Source of the DNA: JBQTIU01 sp052387815
Lineage (GTDB): Bacteria > Pseudomonadota > Alphaproteobacteria > CACIAM-22H2
Reading direction: 5' to 3'
DNA: 20,027 bases
Assembly: GCA_052387815.1 (NCBI GenBank)
Contig: JBQTIU010000061.1
Location: forward strand, 1 to 20,027
The notes beneath the pieces are model-generated. The model worked only from the letters and a program-made list of their open reading frames with translations. It was not told the origin of the DNA and ran no database searches. A program made the position numbers and the translations under genes. This document shows positions 1 to 5,930 of the stretch, one piece after another (position 1 is the stretch's first letter; each line of letters begins with the position of its first letter).

Positions 1-1
1 G

Positions 2-1384
2 GCCGCCGCCTTGTGGTTCGCGCTGGCAGCCCCGGCTTCGGCCGGGTTCGCCGAGGGGGCAGCGGCATATGCGCGCGGCGACTACGCGACGGCCTTGCGC
101 GAGTTTCTGCCGCTGGCTCGGCAGGGCCACTCCGGCGCCCAGAACAACCTCGGCGTCATGTACGAAACGGGCCAAGGCGTGCCGCAGGACTACGCCGAGG
201 CCGTGAAGTGGTACCGCCGCGCCGCCGATCAGGGCTTCGCCAAGGCCCAGTTCAGCCTCGGCGCCATGTACGACACGGGCCAAGGCGTGTCGCAGGATTA
301 CGTGCTCGCGCATCTGTATCTGAACCTCGCCGGCGCACGGTTGCCGCCGGGCGAGGCTCGCGATTATGCGGTTCGCAACCGCGACAGGTTTGCAAAGCTA
401 ATGACGCCGGCCCAGCTTGCACGCGCCCAGGAGATGGCGCGCAACTGGCAGCCGCGAACGGAAACGGCGGCGGCGCCATCGCCGAGCTATACGGCGCCTC
501 AACAGCGGAGTCCATCCATGCCGTCCGGCGAGACGGTCAGGACGGCGCAGCTTCTCCTCTCCGTCCTCGGTTACGACCCCGGTCCGGCGGATGGCGTGAT
601 CGGGTCGAAAACCCGGACGGCGATTCGCGCCTTCCAGAGCCGCGTCGGGCTGCCGGTCGACGACCAGGTTTCCGAGGCGCTCGTCGCCCGCCTTACGGAA
701 GCGCTGGCCGTCGCCCGCGCCGCGCCTCCACAACCGGCGCAAAGGAAGCGCGAGCTTCACAGCACGGGCACCGGCTTCGCGGTCGGCAAGGCCGGGCATG
801 TTGTCACCAACCACCACGTCATCGAGGAATGCGGCGAGGTTCGCGCGCGCCAATCGATGGGCGAAAGCGGGCCGGCGGCGGTCGTCGCGCGCGATCGTCA
901 GAACGACCTCGCATTGCTCAAGATGCCGCGGGCGCCAGGCGCCTCCGCCAGCTTCCGCGAAGGCCGGGGCGTTCGGCAAGGCGACGCGGTGGTGGCGTTC
1001 GGCTTCCCGCTGCACGGCTTGCTCGCCTCCGAGCCAAGCCTCACCACCGGAACCTTGAGCGCCCTTTCGGGCATCGGCGACGACACGCGCTTCTATCAGA
1101 TCACCGCGCCCGTGCAGCCCGGCAACAGCGGCGGAGCGCTGCTCGACGGCGCCGGAAACGTCATCGGCGTGGTGGTCGGAAAGCTCGACGCCATCCGGGT
1201 CGCAAGGGCGACGGGCGACATTCCGCAGAACGTCAATTTCGCCATCAAGGCGTCCCTCGCGCGCAGCTTCCTCGACGCCAACGGCATCGATTACGATACG
1301 CAGTCGTCGGGCACCGAACTCAAGCCCGCCGAGGTCGGCGAAAGGGCCAGGAAGTTCACGGTGCTGGTCGAGTGCTGGACATAG
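2..1384 (+). CDS. Exported Sel1-repeat / peptidoglycan-binding / trypsin-like serine protease (5' end missing)
   Basis: The frame is open to the left edge, so the start lies upstream. The first visible residues form the hydrophobic core of a signal peptide ending in APASA, which implies export to the periplasm. Counting the TTG at 11 as residue 1, the order is: two to three Sel1/TPR-like repeats (about 15-115, with repeated GAQNNLGVMYETGQGV-type blocks), a proline/serine linker, a PG_binding_1 domain (about 172-232, with GYDPGPADGVIG and AIRAFQ), and a chymotrypsin-fold protease domain (about 250-430). The catalytic triad is visible: His269 in TNHHV, Asp299 in NDLALL, and Ser373 in GNSGG. The family is HtrA/trypsin_2-like, but no PDZ domain follows. 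The likely role is a cell-wall-anchored periplasmic protease; the substrate is unknown. A weak hairpin with a T-run follows the stop. Confidence 0.85.
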   Translation, partial: AAALWFALAAPASAGFAEGAAAYARGDYATALREFLPLARQGHSGAQNNLGVMYETGQGVPQDYAEAVKWYRRAADQGFAKAQFSLGAMYDTGQGVSQDYVLAHLYLNLAGARLPPGEARDYAVRNRDRFAKLMTPAQLARAQEMARNWQPRTETAAAPSPSYTAPQQRSPSMPSGETVRTAQLLLSVLGYDPGPADGVIGSKTRTAIRAFQSRVGLPVDDQVSEALVARLTEALAVARAAPPQPAQRKRELHSTGTGFAVGKAGHVVTNHHVIEECGEVRARQSMGESGPAAVVARDRQNDLALLKMPRAPGASASFREGRGVRQGDAVVAFGFPLHGLLASEPSLTTGTLSALSGIGDDTRFYQITAPVQPGNSGGALLDGAGNVIGVVVGKLDAIRVARATGDIPQNVNFAIKASLARSFLDANGIDYDTQSSGTELKPAEVGERARKFTVLVECWT

Positions 1385-1418
1385 CGCCGCGGCGCCGGCG
1401 CGCGGGGGGCTGGCTGTG

Positions 1419-1446
1419 AGGGCAGCGCGGCGGGCCCTTTTTCTTT
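1419..1446 (+). terminator. Possible weak Rho-independent terminator
   Basis: A 5-bp stem AGGGC (1419-1423) / GCCCT (1434-1438) with a 10-nt loop is followed by TTTTTCTTT. It lies 35 bases after the protease stop and before the next plus-strand gene. The stem is short, so the call is tentative. Confidence 0.35.
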
Positions 1447-1500
1447 CCGGCGGGATCGCCTTTAATCCCACTACAACAGATTGGATGTGTCGGGGGAGAC

Positions 1501-1974
1501 ATGGACCAAGAGGAAAGTGACCGCGCCGATCGGCAGTTACGCGAGCTCGAACAGGTCGCTGAATTTCTCAAGCCCATTCTGGAGCGGACCGTGAAAGTCT
1601 ACGACCACGCCATTACGAGTCTGTGGGTAGGAAACGCAGGCGCAGCACTCGCCACCCTAGCGTTCATCGGAACGACGTGGGGGAAAGGGCCGCCGGTTAA
1701 ACCGATGTTGTGGTCGCTCGGATTCTTCCTTGTCGGCGTTTTAGCGATGGCTACCGGCTCGATCATTGCACTGATCTCGGCTCACATCCGCATTAGGCAT
1801 ATGCAAGGCGCGAACTCGCCGTGGCACTTCCGAGTCGGGGACATCAAATCGCCGCTAAAAGAACTCGCCCTTGTCCCGTCGGACGCTCGAACGATCATGG
1901 CAATTATCTCCGCAGCGACGTTCCTCGTCGGATGCGGCCTTGGCTTCTATATGCTCCTATCTACTTGGAAATAG
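1501..1974 (+). CDS. Small hypothetical membrane protein (three predicted membrane segments)
   Basis: A 157-residue protein that I do not recognise. A charged N-terminal helix (about 1-37, rich in Glu/Arg/Leu) is followed by three hydrophobic segments at about 40-58, 68-93 and 131-152. The charged loop between the second and third contains IRIRHMQ, so it probably sits in the inner membrane. The ATG at 1501 is preceded by GGGGGAGA, a good ribosome-binding site at suitable spacing. Codon use is visibly less GC-rich than in the flanking core genes, which fits acquired DNA. It is convergent with the toxin-antitoxin pair that follows. Function is unknown; the location beside a toxin-antitoxin locus is the only contextual clue. 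Confidence 0.7.
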   Translation: MDQEESDRADRQLRELEQVAEFLKPILERTVKVYDHAITSLWVGNAGAALATLAFIGTTWGKGPPVKPMLWSLGFFLVGVLAMATGSIIALISAHIRIRHMQGANSPWHFRVGDIKSPLKELALVPSDARTIMAIISAATFLVGCGLGFYMLLSTWK

Positions 1975-2012
1975 CGAGGTGAGCGGGCATGTCACGAGCA
2001 GCTTTGCCGGTC

Positions 2013-2099
2013 TCAGCGGCCGCCCCGAAGCAGAGGGGATTGAATGAGCATTTCCGGGACCGGCACGGGCTTGCGCTTGGCCACGCGAGACAGCATCAT
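2013..2099 (-). CDS. Possible 28-codon ORF coupled to the DUF4411 gene by TGATG
   Basis: The stop of the DUF4411 gene (TGA, 2101-2099) overlaps an ATG at 2099 in a TGATG arrangement typical of translational coupling. The frame runs 28 codons to a TGA at 2013 and begins MMLSRVAKRKPVPVPE. I recognise no family, and a frame this short can arise by chance. It is recorded because of the exact overlap. Confidence 0.2.
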   Translation of the reverse strand: MMLSRVAKRKPVPVPEMLIQSPLLRGGR

Positions 2100-2590
2100 C
2101 AAGCCAATCTCCACTCAGTTTCTCTCAGCATATCGATAAATCGAATGCATCGAATATTCATTGCGCAGCAGATAAATGGGATCTTCGGCTTGTTGCGGCT
2201 CGCGCGGTGAGACGTTTCTTCCGTCACGACGGTTAAAGATTCCTTGCCCAAGCACGCTACGCCGACGACGAATGGATCCGCCCTATTGCGACCCGTTGTG
2301 ACAAGCTTCGGATATTCGGCCATGATAGCGGTCACTTCGTTCTGAAGCGGTTCGATCAAATCAAGGAACATTGCATCACGGACCTTGACCCACGTGTGGA
2401 GATCGTCGTCTTGACCCGCCAACTCGTGCAGGACCTCGACCGACGCGACGACAATCTTCCTGGCGATGAGACCGTCCACATGGCGCCAGACAGGAGCGAA
2501 CATGTCCGGCGGATAATTCTTCTTCCAGGCATTAATGAGACAACCTGTGTCGAGGCTGTATCGGGCGGGTTCGGGCAACTCGTAAATCAT
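2099..2590 (-). CDS. DUF4411 family PIN-like toxin
   Basis: A 163-residue protein matching DUF4411, a PIN-fold family of predicted RNases that act as toxins. The sequence shows YSLDTGCLINAW near the N-terminus (acidic Asp14), VEVLHEL (Glu52, Glu56), NRADPFVVGVA (Asp105) and VVTEE (Glu124/125). These are the spaced acidic residues expected to bind metal, followed by the family-typical PKIPFICCAMNIRCI near the C-terminus. The ATG at 2590 overlaps the stop of the upstream XRE-ImmA/IrrE gene by 4 nt (ATGA), so the two are co-translated. This gene order is the usual one for the family. RNase activity is inferred from the fold. Confidence 0.85.
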   Translation of the reverse strand: MIYELPEPARYSLDTGCLINAWKKNYPPDMFAPVWRHVDGLIARKIVVASVEVLHELAGQDDDLHTWVKVRDAMFLDLIEPLQNEVTAIMAEYPKLVTTGRNRADPFVVGVACLGKESLTVVTEETSHRASRNKPKIPFICCAMNIRCIRFIDMLRETEWRLA

Positions 2591-3786
2591 GCCGCGAGCA
2601 CAGACTGCTCAATCCTGGGCAGATGTTTTACGCGAACGCCGAGATAGCTGCATACGTCACTCAGAGTAATGTGGCCTTGGTAATAGTTCTCCAAGACCAA
2701 CCGAACGAACGCCGGACCTTCTTTGCTGACGACACGAGTTGCCGGGCTTTCAAAACCACCGCTCTCCTGGGCCTTTTTGCTTTGAGCCTCGGCAAGCTGA
2801 GCTCGATAATCCGCGCGTTTTCTCTCGTAAAATACCTGCGTCGTCCGCCGTAACGTCAGCATGCGGCGTACGATTACCTCTCTGCTCACCGAGTACCGAT
2901 TTGCCAGCTCTTCGACAACTTCGTCGGTCCAATCGCGTGGGCCTTGTGCGCCGCCATAGGCCTGCAGGGCGGCGACGAAATGATCGGCGGGGACCAGCGC
3001 TGCGGCAGAAACTCGGTTGCAGAAGACTTCAAAGTGTTGTTCCTCGGGTGGCCGTGTGAGGTTCTCTTCGATGTCGCAAAGTCCGCCCTGCCGAAGCATG
3101 AGGTGGGCGAACTCGTGCATCATCGTAAAAATTCGGCCGTTCGGCCGAACCGTACGATTAACGGCAATAACCGGCGCGTATGCCTCCGCAATGGAAAAAC
3201 CGAGAGACTCGCTTGGCTCTACATCGGAAAATTGAAAGACAAGGACGCCAAGCTCTTCGATACGGCGCCGCCATTGATTGAGCGGCTTGTAACGTTGAGG
3301 GTCCAACCAGCCCAGCTGTTCTTCGACGGAGAGATTTAGCGCCGTGCGTATACGATCCCCGATTTCCTCCGGCTCTTCGTCGAGCGATGCCGATAAAGAA
3401 AATTCTAGCGGCTGCTCACCAAGATCATCGTATAGGTCCAAAGCAAGTTCGCGCCGTTCTTCCGCCTGTCGAATTTCCAGGCGCAGTTCCGGAGAGATTG
3501 CTCGCAGCCCGTCACCGGGCAACCGGCGGAAGTCGTGAGGAATTGTGAAGTCGCGAGGAAACTCTGCGAGAAAGAAGGTAGCAAGCGGGCGTTTGTAAAC
3601 CTGAGCAGTCTTCCGAAGCTGAGCGACGGTGGGTTGCGCAGCGCCGGTTTCCCAGCCCTCCAACCGCTCCGGCTTTAGGCTCTTGCCGCCGATCTTCCTC
3701 GCAGCTTCAGAGACACTTAAGCCAGCAGACTTGCGTGCCCAGGCAAGCAACTCCCGATTTATCTTGGCGCGAATCTTCAACGCCAT
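2587..3786 (-). CDS. XRE helix-turn-helix plus ImmA/IrrE-type metallopeptidase (COG2856-like antitoxin)
   Basis: A 399-residue protein counted from the ATG at 3786. It has an N-terminal XRE helix-turn-helix (about 12-66, with SVSEAARKIGGKSLKPERLEGWETG) and a central-to-C-terminal ImmA/IrrE (DUF955) zinc peptidase. The zinc motif HEFAH is at 224-228, and a probable third ligand is Glu253 in FEVFCNRVSAAALVP. The frame extends further to a TTG at 3843, but MALKI at 3786 matches the way relatives begin, so I prefer it; no strong ribosome-binding site decides. The protein probably represses its own promoter and neutralises the DUF4411 toxin directly downstream (4-nt overlap). It may itself be a regulated protease. 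GC content is visibly below that of the core genes. Confidence 0.85.
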   Translation of the reverse strand: MALKIRAKINRELLAWARKSAGLSVSEAARKIGGKSLKPERLEGWETGAAQPTVAQLRKTAQVYKRPLATFFLAEFPRDFTIPHDFRRLPGDGLRAISPELRLEIRQAEERRELALDLYDDLGEQPLEFSLSASLDEEPEEIGDRIRTALNLSVEEQLGWLDPQRYKPLNQWRRRIEELGVLVFQFSDVEPSESLGFSIAEAYAPVIAVNRTVRPNGRIFTMMHEFAHLMLRQGGLCDIEENLTRPPEEQHFEVFCNRVSAAALVPADHFVAALQAYGGAQGPRDWTDEVVEELANRYSVSREVIVRRMLTLRRTTQVFYERKRADYRAQLAEAQSKKAQESGGFESPATRVVSKEGPAFVRLVLENYYQGHITLSDVCSYLGVRVKHLPRIEQSVLAA

Positions 3787-3865
3787 GAGCGGTCGAAGCG
3801 CTGTGTGACCGGGGGCATCTGGGTGTTCCGCAGTATCTCGCAATCGCCCGCAAACAGGGTTTCGT

Positions 3866-3880
3866 GTCCCTGGTTGGGAC
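3866..3880. promoter_or_regulatory. Inverted repeat upstream of the XRE-ImmA/IrrE gene, possible operator
   Basis: GTCCC (3866-3870) and GGGAC (3876-3880) form a perfect 5-bp inverted repeat with a 5-nt spacer, 80-94 bases before the chosen start of the XRE gene. XRE antitoxins commonly bind such repeats in their own promoter. The assignment is inference, and no convincing -35/-10 pair is visible. Confidence 0.3.
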
Positions 3881-4067
3881 CCTCACCCGCTGAGGATACT
3901 ACTTTAACCTAGCCCAACTTAGCGGATTCGACGTGACCGGCGAGATTTTTCGTTGCGCAAGTGCTTGATGCCCAAGGGGCTGCGGGTGCGCAGAGGGCCG
4001 GAAACGGCTGTGGTGAAGACCTGCCCCATTTTCCGGGCTGCCGATCTGGGCATAATCGGTGGCCGTC

Positions 4068-4235
4068 ATGTTTCTGTGCGTCACGATTCGCAAGAAGGAC
4101 GGCAAGGAGCATCGCTACTTCAGCGTGGTCGAGAACCGGCGCGTGGGCGGCGGGCGCGTGGTGCAGCGGCATGTGCTGTATCTGGGAGAGATCAACTCCT
4201 CGCAGGAGCTGGCGTGGCGCAAGTCGATCGAGGTG
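4068..4235 (+). mobile_element. Fragment of an IS1634-type insertion sequence
   Basis: Only the first 56 codons of the transposase remain. Homology ends just after KSIEV. No right end, no DDE segment and no recognisable terminal inverted repeat are visible. The left boundary of the remnant probably lies a little upstream of 4068 but cannot be set from sequence alone. Confidence 0.65.
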
Positions 4236-4541
4236 CGCAATTACGCCGCGTTCAAGCAGCTGTTGCCTGAACTCATGAAGAGCCACCGAGGCAAATTCGT
4301 CTTGCTGCGGGACGAGAAGCCCGTCGAGTTCTTCAACACCGCGCGCGATGCCATGGTGTTCGGGCGGCGGCTTTACTCCGACGGCAATTACTCTGTCCAG
4401 GAGATCGCGGAGCGGCTTGTCGACCTCGGCTTCTTCTCGCATGCCGTGCATCAGCATCCCGTTCGATCCGCTGCACCGGCCGATCATCCCGCTGCCGATC
4501 GCCTCCCCCGCATCGTTGGTCTCCGAAGGGCAACGGCGTAA
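4068..4541 (+). CDS. Chimeric ORF: IS1634-type transposase N-terminus fused to a small partner-like domain
   Basis: 157 residues from the ATG at 4068; a GTG at 4059 is the alternative start. Residues 1-56 match the conserved N-terminus of IS1634/IS4-type transposases (RKKDGKEHRYFSVVENRRV, VVQRHVLYLGEIN, WRKSIEV). The rest of the transposase, including its DDE residues, is absent. From about residue 56 the sequence becomes unrelated: YAAFKQLLPELM, RGKFVLLRDEKPVEFFNT, GRRLYSDGNYSVQEI. Codon 56 is a GTG (4233) that could be the native start of this second protein (about 102 residues). The last 100 nt overlap the retropepsin start at 4441 in another frame, which suggests coupling. I cannot name the second domain; my impression that it accompanies retropepsin-like proteins is not verified. 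Confidence 0.65.
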   Translation: MFLCVTIRKKDGKEHRYFSVVENRRVGGGRVVQRHVLYLGEINSSQELAWRKSIEVRNYAAFKQLLPELMKSHRGKFVLLRDEKPVEFFNTARDAMVFGRRLYSDGNYSVQEIAERLVDLGFFSHAVHQHPVRSAAPADHPAADRLPRIVGLRRATA

Positions 4542-4686
4542 AATCTTTCAGATTCAGGCGCTTGCCGACACTGGCGCTGCGCAGACCTGCATCGCCGCCG
4601 ACATTGTAAGGCGGCTTGACCTGCCACTAGTCGGCAAGACCACCATGGTTGCCGCCAGCGGAGCCCACGACGCCAACATGTATCTC
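4441..4686 (+). pseudogene. Retropepsin-like aspartyl protease, N-terminal half (gene interrupted)
   Basis: 82 codons from the ATG at 4441. ALADTGAAQTCIAADIV holds the aspartyl-protease signature DTGA (Asp43), as in bacterial single-domain retropepsin-like proteins that work as dimers. The reading continues through TTMVAASGAHDANMYL and then loses similarity at 4687; in the present sequence the frame ends at 4743 after a foreign 18-residue tail. The missing C-terminal half lies at 5639-5821. The start lies inside the preceding chimeric ORF, in a different frame, and no clear ribosome-binding site is seen, so coupled translation is likely. The truncated product lacks the family's LGRD segment and should be inactive. 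Confidence 0.7.
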
Positions 4687-4767
4687 CCTCCGCCATCCTT
4701 CCCGAGAGCGACCGGGATCGATAGTCATGGTGGAATGGACTGACCGGAATGGGCCGGAACTGACGGT

Positions 4768-5163
4768 TCACCCCTTGCGGTCGAGGAACGCACGCAGCGT
4801 CATGATCCCCACGCTGCCGCAGGCTTCTTCCGGAAAATCCCGTACATTGCCGGCGATCGGCGTATCGGCCTCTCCGGCAAGTGCCGTACCCAGGTAGATC
4901 ATGTCGTCGAGGTCGGCGAGAGGCTGAGGAGGATCAACCGGCTCGACGAGGAGCGCCACGGACTCCAGTTGGGCGATCACGGCAAGCGCCGTTTGGCGTG
5001 CGAAGGCTTGCTTGGATTGCATTGCAACGGCCCGGTATTCTCCCAGGATCGGTATCGACAGAACGATTTCATGATGCCGCACCGCCTCGACAATGACGGC
5101 ACGGCAGACCCCGTCCGTCCGCGCTGCCGAGATCAGCACGTTGCAATCGAGGACGACCCTCAT
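4768..5163 (-). CDS. PIN-domain toxin, COG1569 / TIGR00305-like
   Basis: A 131-residue protein beginning MRVVLDCNVLISAARTDG, the standard opening of the 'putative toxin-antitoxin system toxin component, PIN family' proteins. Acidic residues expected at the Mg2+ site are Asp6, Glu42 in ILGEYRAV, Asp86/87 in LADLDDMIYLGTA and Asp100 in EAD. The segment AGNVRDFP, with Asn in place of the common Asp, is usual in this subfamily. The ATG at 5163 overlaps by 4 nt (ATGA) the stop of the out-of-frame C-terminal antitoxin segment. The likely activity is RNA cleavage, inferred from the family. Whether it can be controlled is doubtful because the antitoxin frame is broken. Confidence 0.85.
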   Translation of the reverse strand: MRVVLDCNVLISAARTDGVCRAVIVEAVRHHEIVLSIPILGEYRAVAMQSKQAFARQTALAVIAQLESVALLVEPVDPPQPLADLDDMIYLGTALAGEADTPIAGNVRDFPEEACGSVGIMTLRAFLDRKG

Positions 5164-5252
5164 GCGCGGCGATCACGTTTTTCGGTCCTGGCCGTGGCGA
5201 TTTCGGCGACGACATCCTCCATGATCTCGCCCTCGGTGCGGGTCGCGTCCTC
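5160..5252 (-). pseudogene. C-terminal segment of the AbrB-type antitoxin, displaced by a frameshift
   Basis: After the antitoxin stop (5251-5253), a different minus-strand frame reads EDATRTEGEIMEDVVAEIA, then TARTEKRDRRA and a stop at 5160. This is the acidic toxin-binding tail I would expect for this antitoxin type. It ends in an ATGA overlap with the PIN gene. Removing one base near 5253 gives a continuous antitoxin of about 97 residues. An in-frame ATG at 5270 could also express the tail as a separate peptide of 36 residues. Confidence 0.6.
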
Positions 5253-5454
5253 AGGCAGAGGCTCTGGCATCTCGAAAGATGGCTTCGATCCGATCGGCCA
5301 CGGCAGCACGATCTACCACCGCCCTGGGGCGGAGCAGGATGCCGCCCTCGACCAGGGTCGCATCGAGCAGGTCTCCCTCGTGCAGGTCGATCTGCTCCCG
5401 CAGCTTGGCGGGGATGGTGACTTGGAACTTCGGCTTCACGGTGACCAGCGGCAT
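5251..5454 (-). CDS. AbrB/MazE-type antitoxin (apparently truncated by a frameshift)
   Basis: 67 residues. The N-terminal swapped-hairpin DNA-binding domain is clear: VTVKPKFQVTIPAKLREQID, then EGDLLDATLVEGGILLRPRAVVD. The helical stretch DRAAVADRIEAIFRDARASA follows and stops abruptly, whereas relatives continue with an acidic tail that binds the toxin. That tail is present downstream in another frame (5160-5252). The protein should still bind its promoter but may not neutralise the PIN toxin. The ATG at 5454 is chosen because it opens MPLVTVKPKFQVTIP, typical of the family. A repeat-rich probable operator lies just upstream. Confidence 0.75.
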   Translation of the reverse strand: MPLVTVKPKFQVTIPAKLREQIDLHEGDLLDATLVEGGILLRPRAVVDRAAVADRIEAIFRDARASA

Positions 5455-5466
5455 GGCGGGACTCCA

Positions 5467-5496
5467 AAAGTCGTAAAGTTGGAAAGTCGTACCAAC
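5467..5496. promoter_or_regulatory. Repeat-rich probable operator of the AbrB/PIN operon
   Basis: On the plus strand AAAGTCGTA occurs twice (5467-5475 and 5483-5491), 16 bp apart. The second copy is flanked by an inverted repeat GTTGG (5478-5482) / CCAAC (5492-5496). The block lies 13-42 bases upstream of the antitoxin start, where an autoregulatory AbrB-type protein would bind. The repeats are seen directly; the binding role is inferred. Confidence 0.5.
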
Positions 5497-5571
5497 CTAA
5501 CAGATGGGTATCGGAAATGCAAAAGCAAGCCATTCCCCCGGACTCACCAATATGTATCGCCGTTTCCCTAT

Positions 5572-5625
5572 GTAGGGGCCGGTTTCAAACCGGCCCGTGC
5601 GGGCGGGTTATAAACCCGCCCCTAC
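5572..5625. repeat. 54-bp double-palindrome (REP-like) element, copy 1
   Basis: Outer arms GTAGGGGC (5572-5579) and GCCCCTAC (5618-5625) enclose two smaller palindromes, one around GGTTTCAAACC (5581-5591) and one around GGGTTATAAACCC (5605-5617). A diverged second copy is found at 12300-12352. Such elements are dispersed in many bacterial genomes and often read as GAGFKPAPT-like peptides when translated. Confidence 0.75.
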
Positions 5626-5638
5626 GAAATGCCATCTC

Positions 5639-5821
5639 GCCGATCTCGCAGTGCCGTTCGGCGACGAGCCGAAATCGCCGGCTTACCATTTCCCCGACGC
5701 GCGGCTGATGGACTTCGCCGGTGGCGGCACCGAGGTTCAGGTGTCGCTCGGCCGCGATATCCTCTGCTTGGGACTCTTCCACATCATCGGCTGCCAGCGG
5801 ACGTCCACGTTGTGCTTGTAG
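5639..5821 (+). pseudogene. Retropepsin-like aspartyl protease, C-terminal half
   Basis: 60 codons plus a TAG stop. The reading begins ADLAVPFGDEPKSP and contains VSLGRDILCLGLFHI. The LGRDIL segment corresponds to the hydrophobic-hydrophobic-Gly motif that completes the retropepsin fold (residues about 119-124 of the restored protein). It continues the fragment at 4441-4686 exactly when the insertion is removed. It has no start codon or ribosome-binding site of its own at the junction, so it is a remnant rather than an independent gene. Confidence 0.65.
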
Positions 5822-5930
5822 CAGGTGACAGCAGCTCAATGGCGGTCTCGAAACCCTCGATGGCCGAGTCGAGGAAGAACTTGGACCGGTCGGCTTCGTC
5901 CTGCCGGGCTTGGTTCGAGAGTGCTGCCAT
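5784..5930 (-). CDS. Possible small ORF of unknown function (48 residues)
   Basis: An ATG at 5930 is preceded on the minus strand by AAAAAAAGGCGGCGTC, a usable ribosome-binding site. The frame opens MAALSNQARQDEADRSKFFL, continues DSAIEGFETAIELL, and stops at 5784. The first 34 residues look like an ordinary amphipathic helical protein start; the tail overlaps the retropepsin end antisense and looks random. It may be the 5' remnant of a gene cut off by rearrangement. No family recognised. Confidence 0.25.
   Translation of the reverse strand: MAALSNQARQDEADRSKFFLDSAIEGFETAIELLSPATSTTWTSAGSR

Larger units (their letters stand above)
4687..5638. mobile_element. 952-bp insertion splitting the retropepsin gene; carries a PIN/AbrB toxin-antitoxin pair
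   Basis: Removing 4687-5638 restores an open 142-codon retropepsin frame (NMYL joined to ADLAVPFG). ATCTC occurs at both junctions (4682-4686 and 5634-5638), consistent with a 5-bp target duplication or with microhomology. Inside are a PIN toxin gene, its frameshifted antitoxin, a probable operator and a 54-bp palindrome. I see no transposase and no terminal inverted repeats, so the mechanism is unknown. The first 80 bases (4687-4767) contain no gene; they hold a loosely repeated GACCGG pattern that could be remnant insertion-sequence DNA. Confidence 0.6.

Noticed and set aside
398..1471. Long minus-strand frame antisense to the Sel1/protease gene
   Set aside because: The plus-strand frame has an intact catalytic triad and recognisable domains; the antisense frame is a high-GC shadow with no family features.
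1989..2210. 73-codon plus-strand frame after the membrane protein
   Set aside because: It overlaps the DUF4411 gene antisense, has no recognisable content, and the minus-strand gene is well supported.
3909..4487. 192-codon minus-strand frame
   Set aside because: It is antisense to the transposase-derived ORF, whose N-terminus matches a known family.
5069..5533. 154-codon minus-strand frame across the antitoxin and toxin start
   Set aside because: It is out of frame with both recognisable proteins (AbrB-type antitoxin and PIN toxin) and has low-complexity composition.
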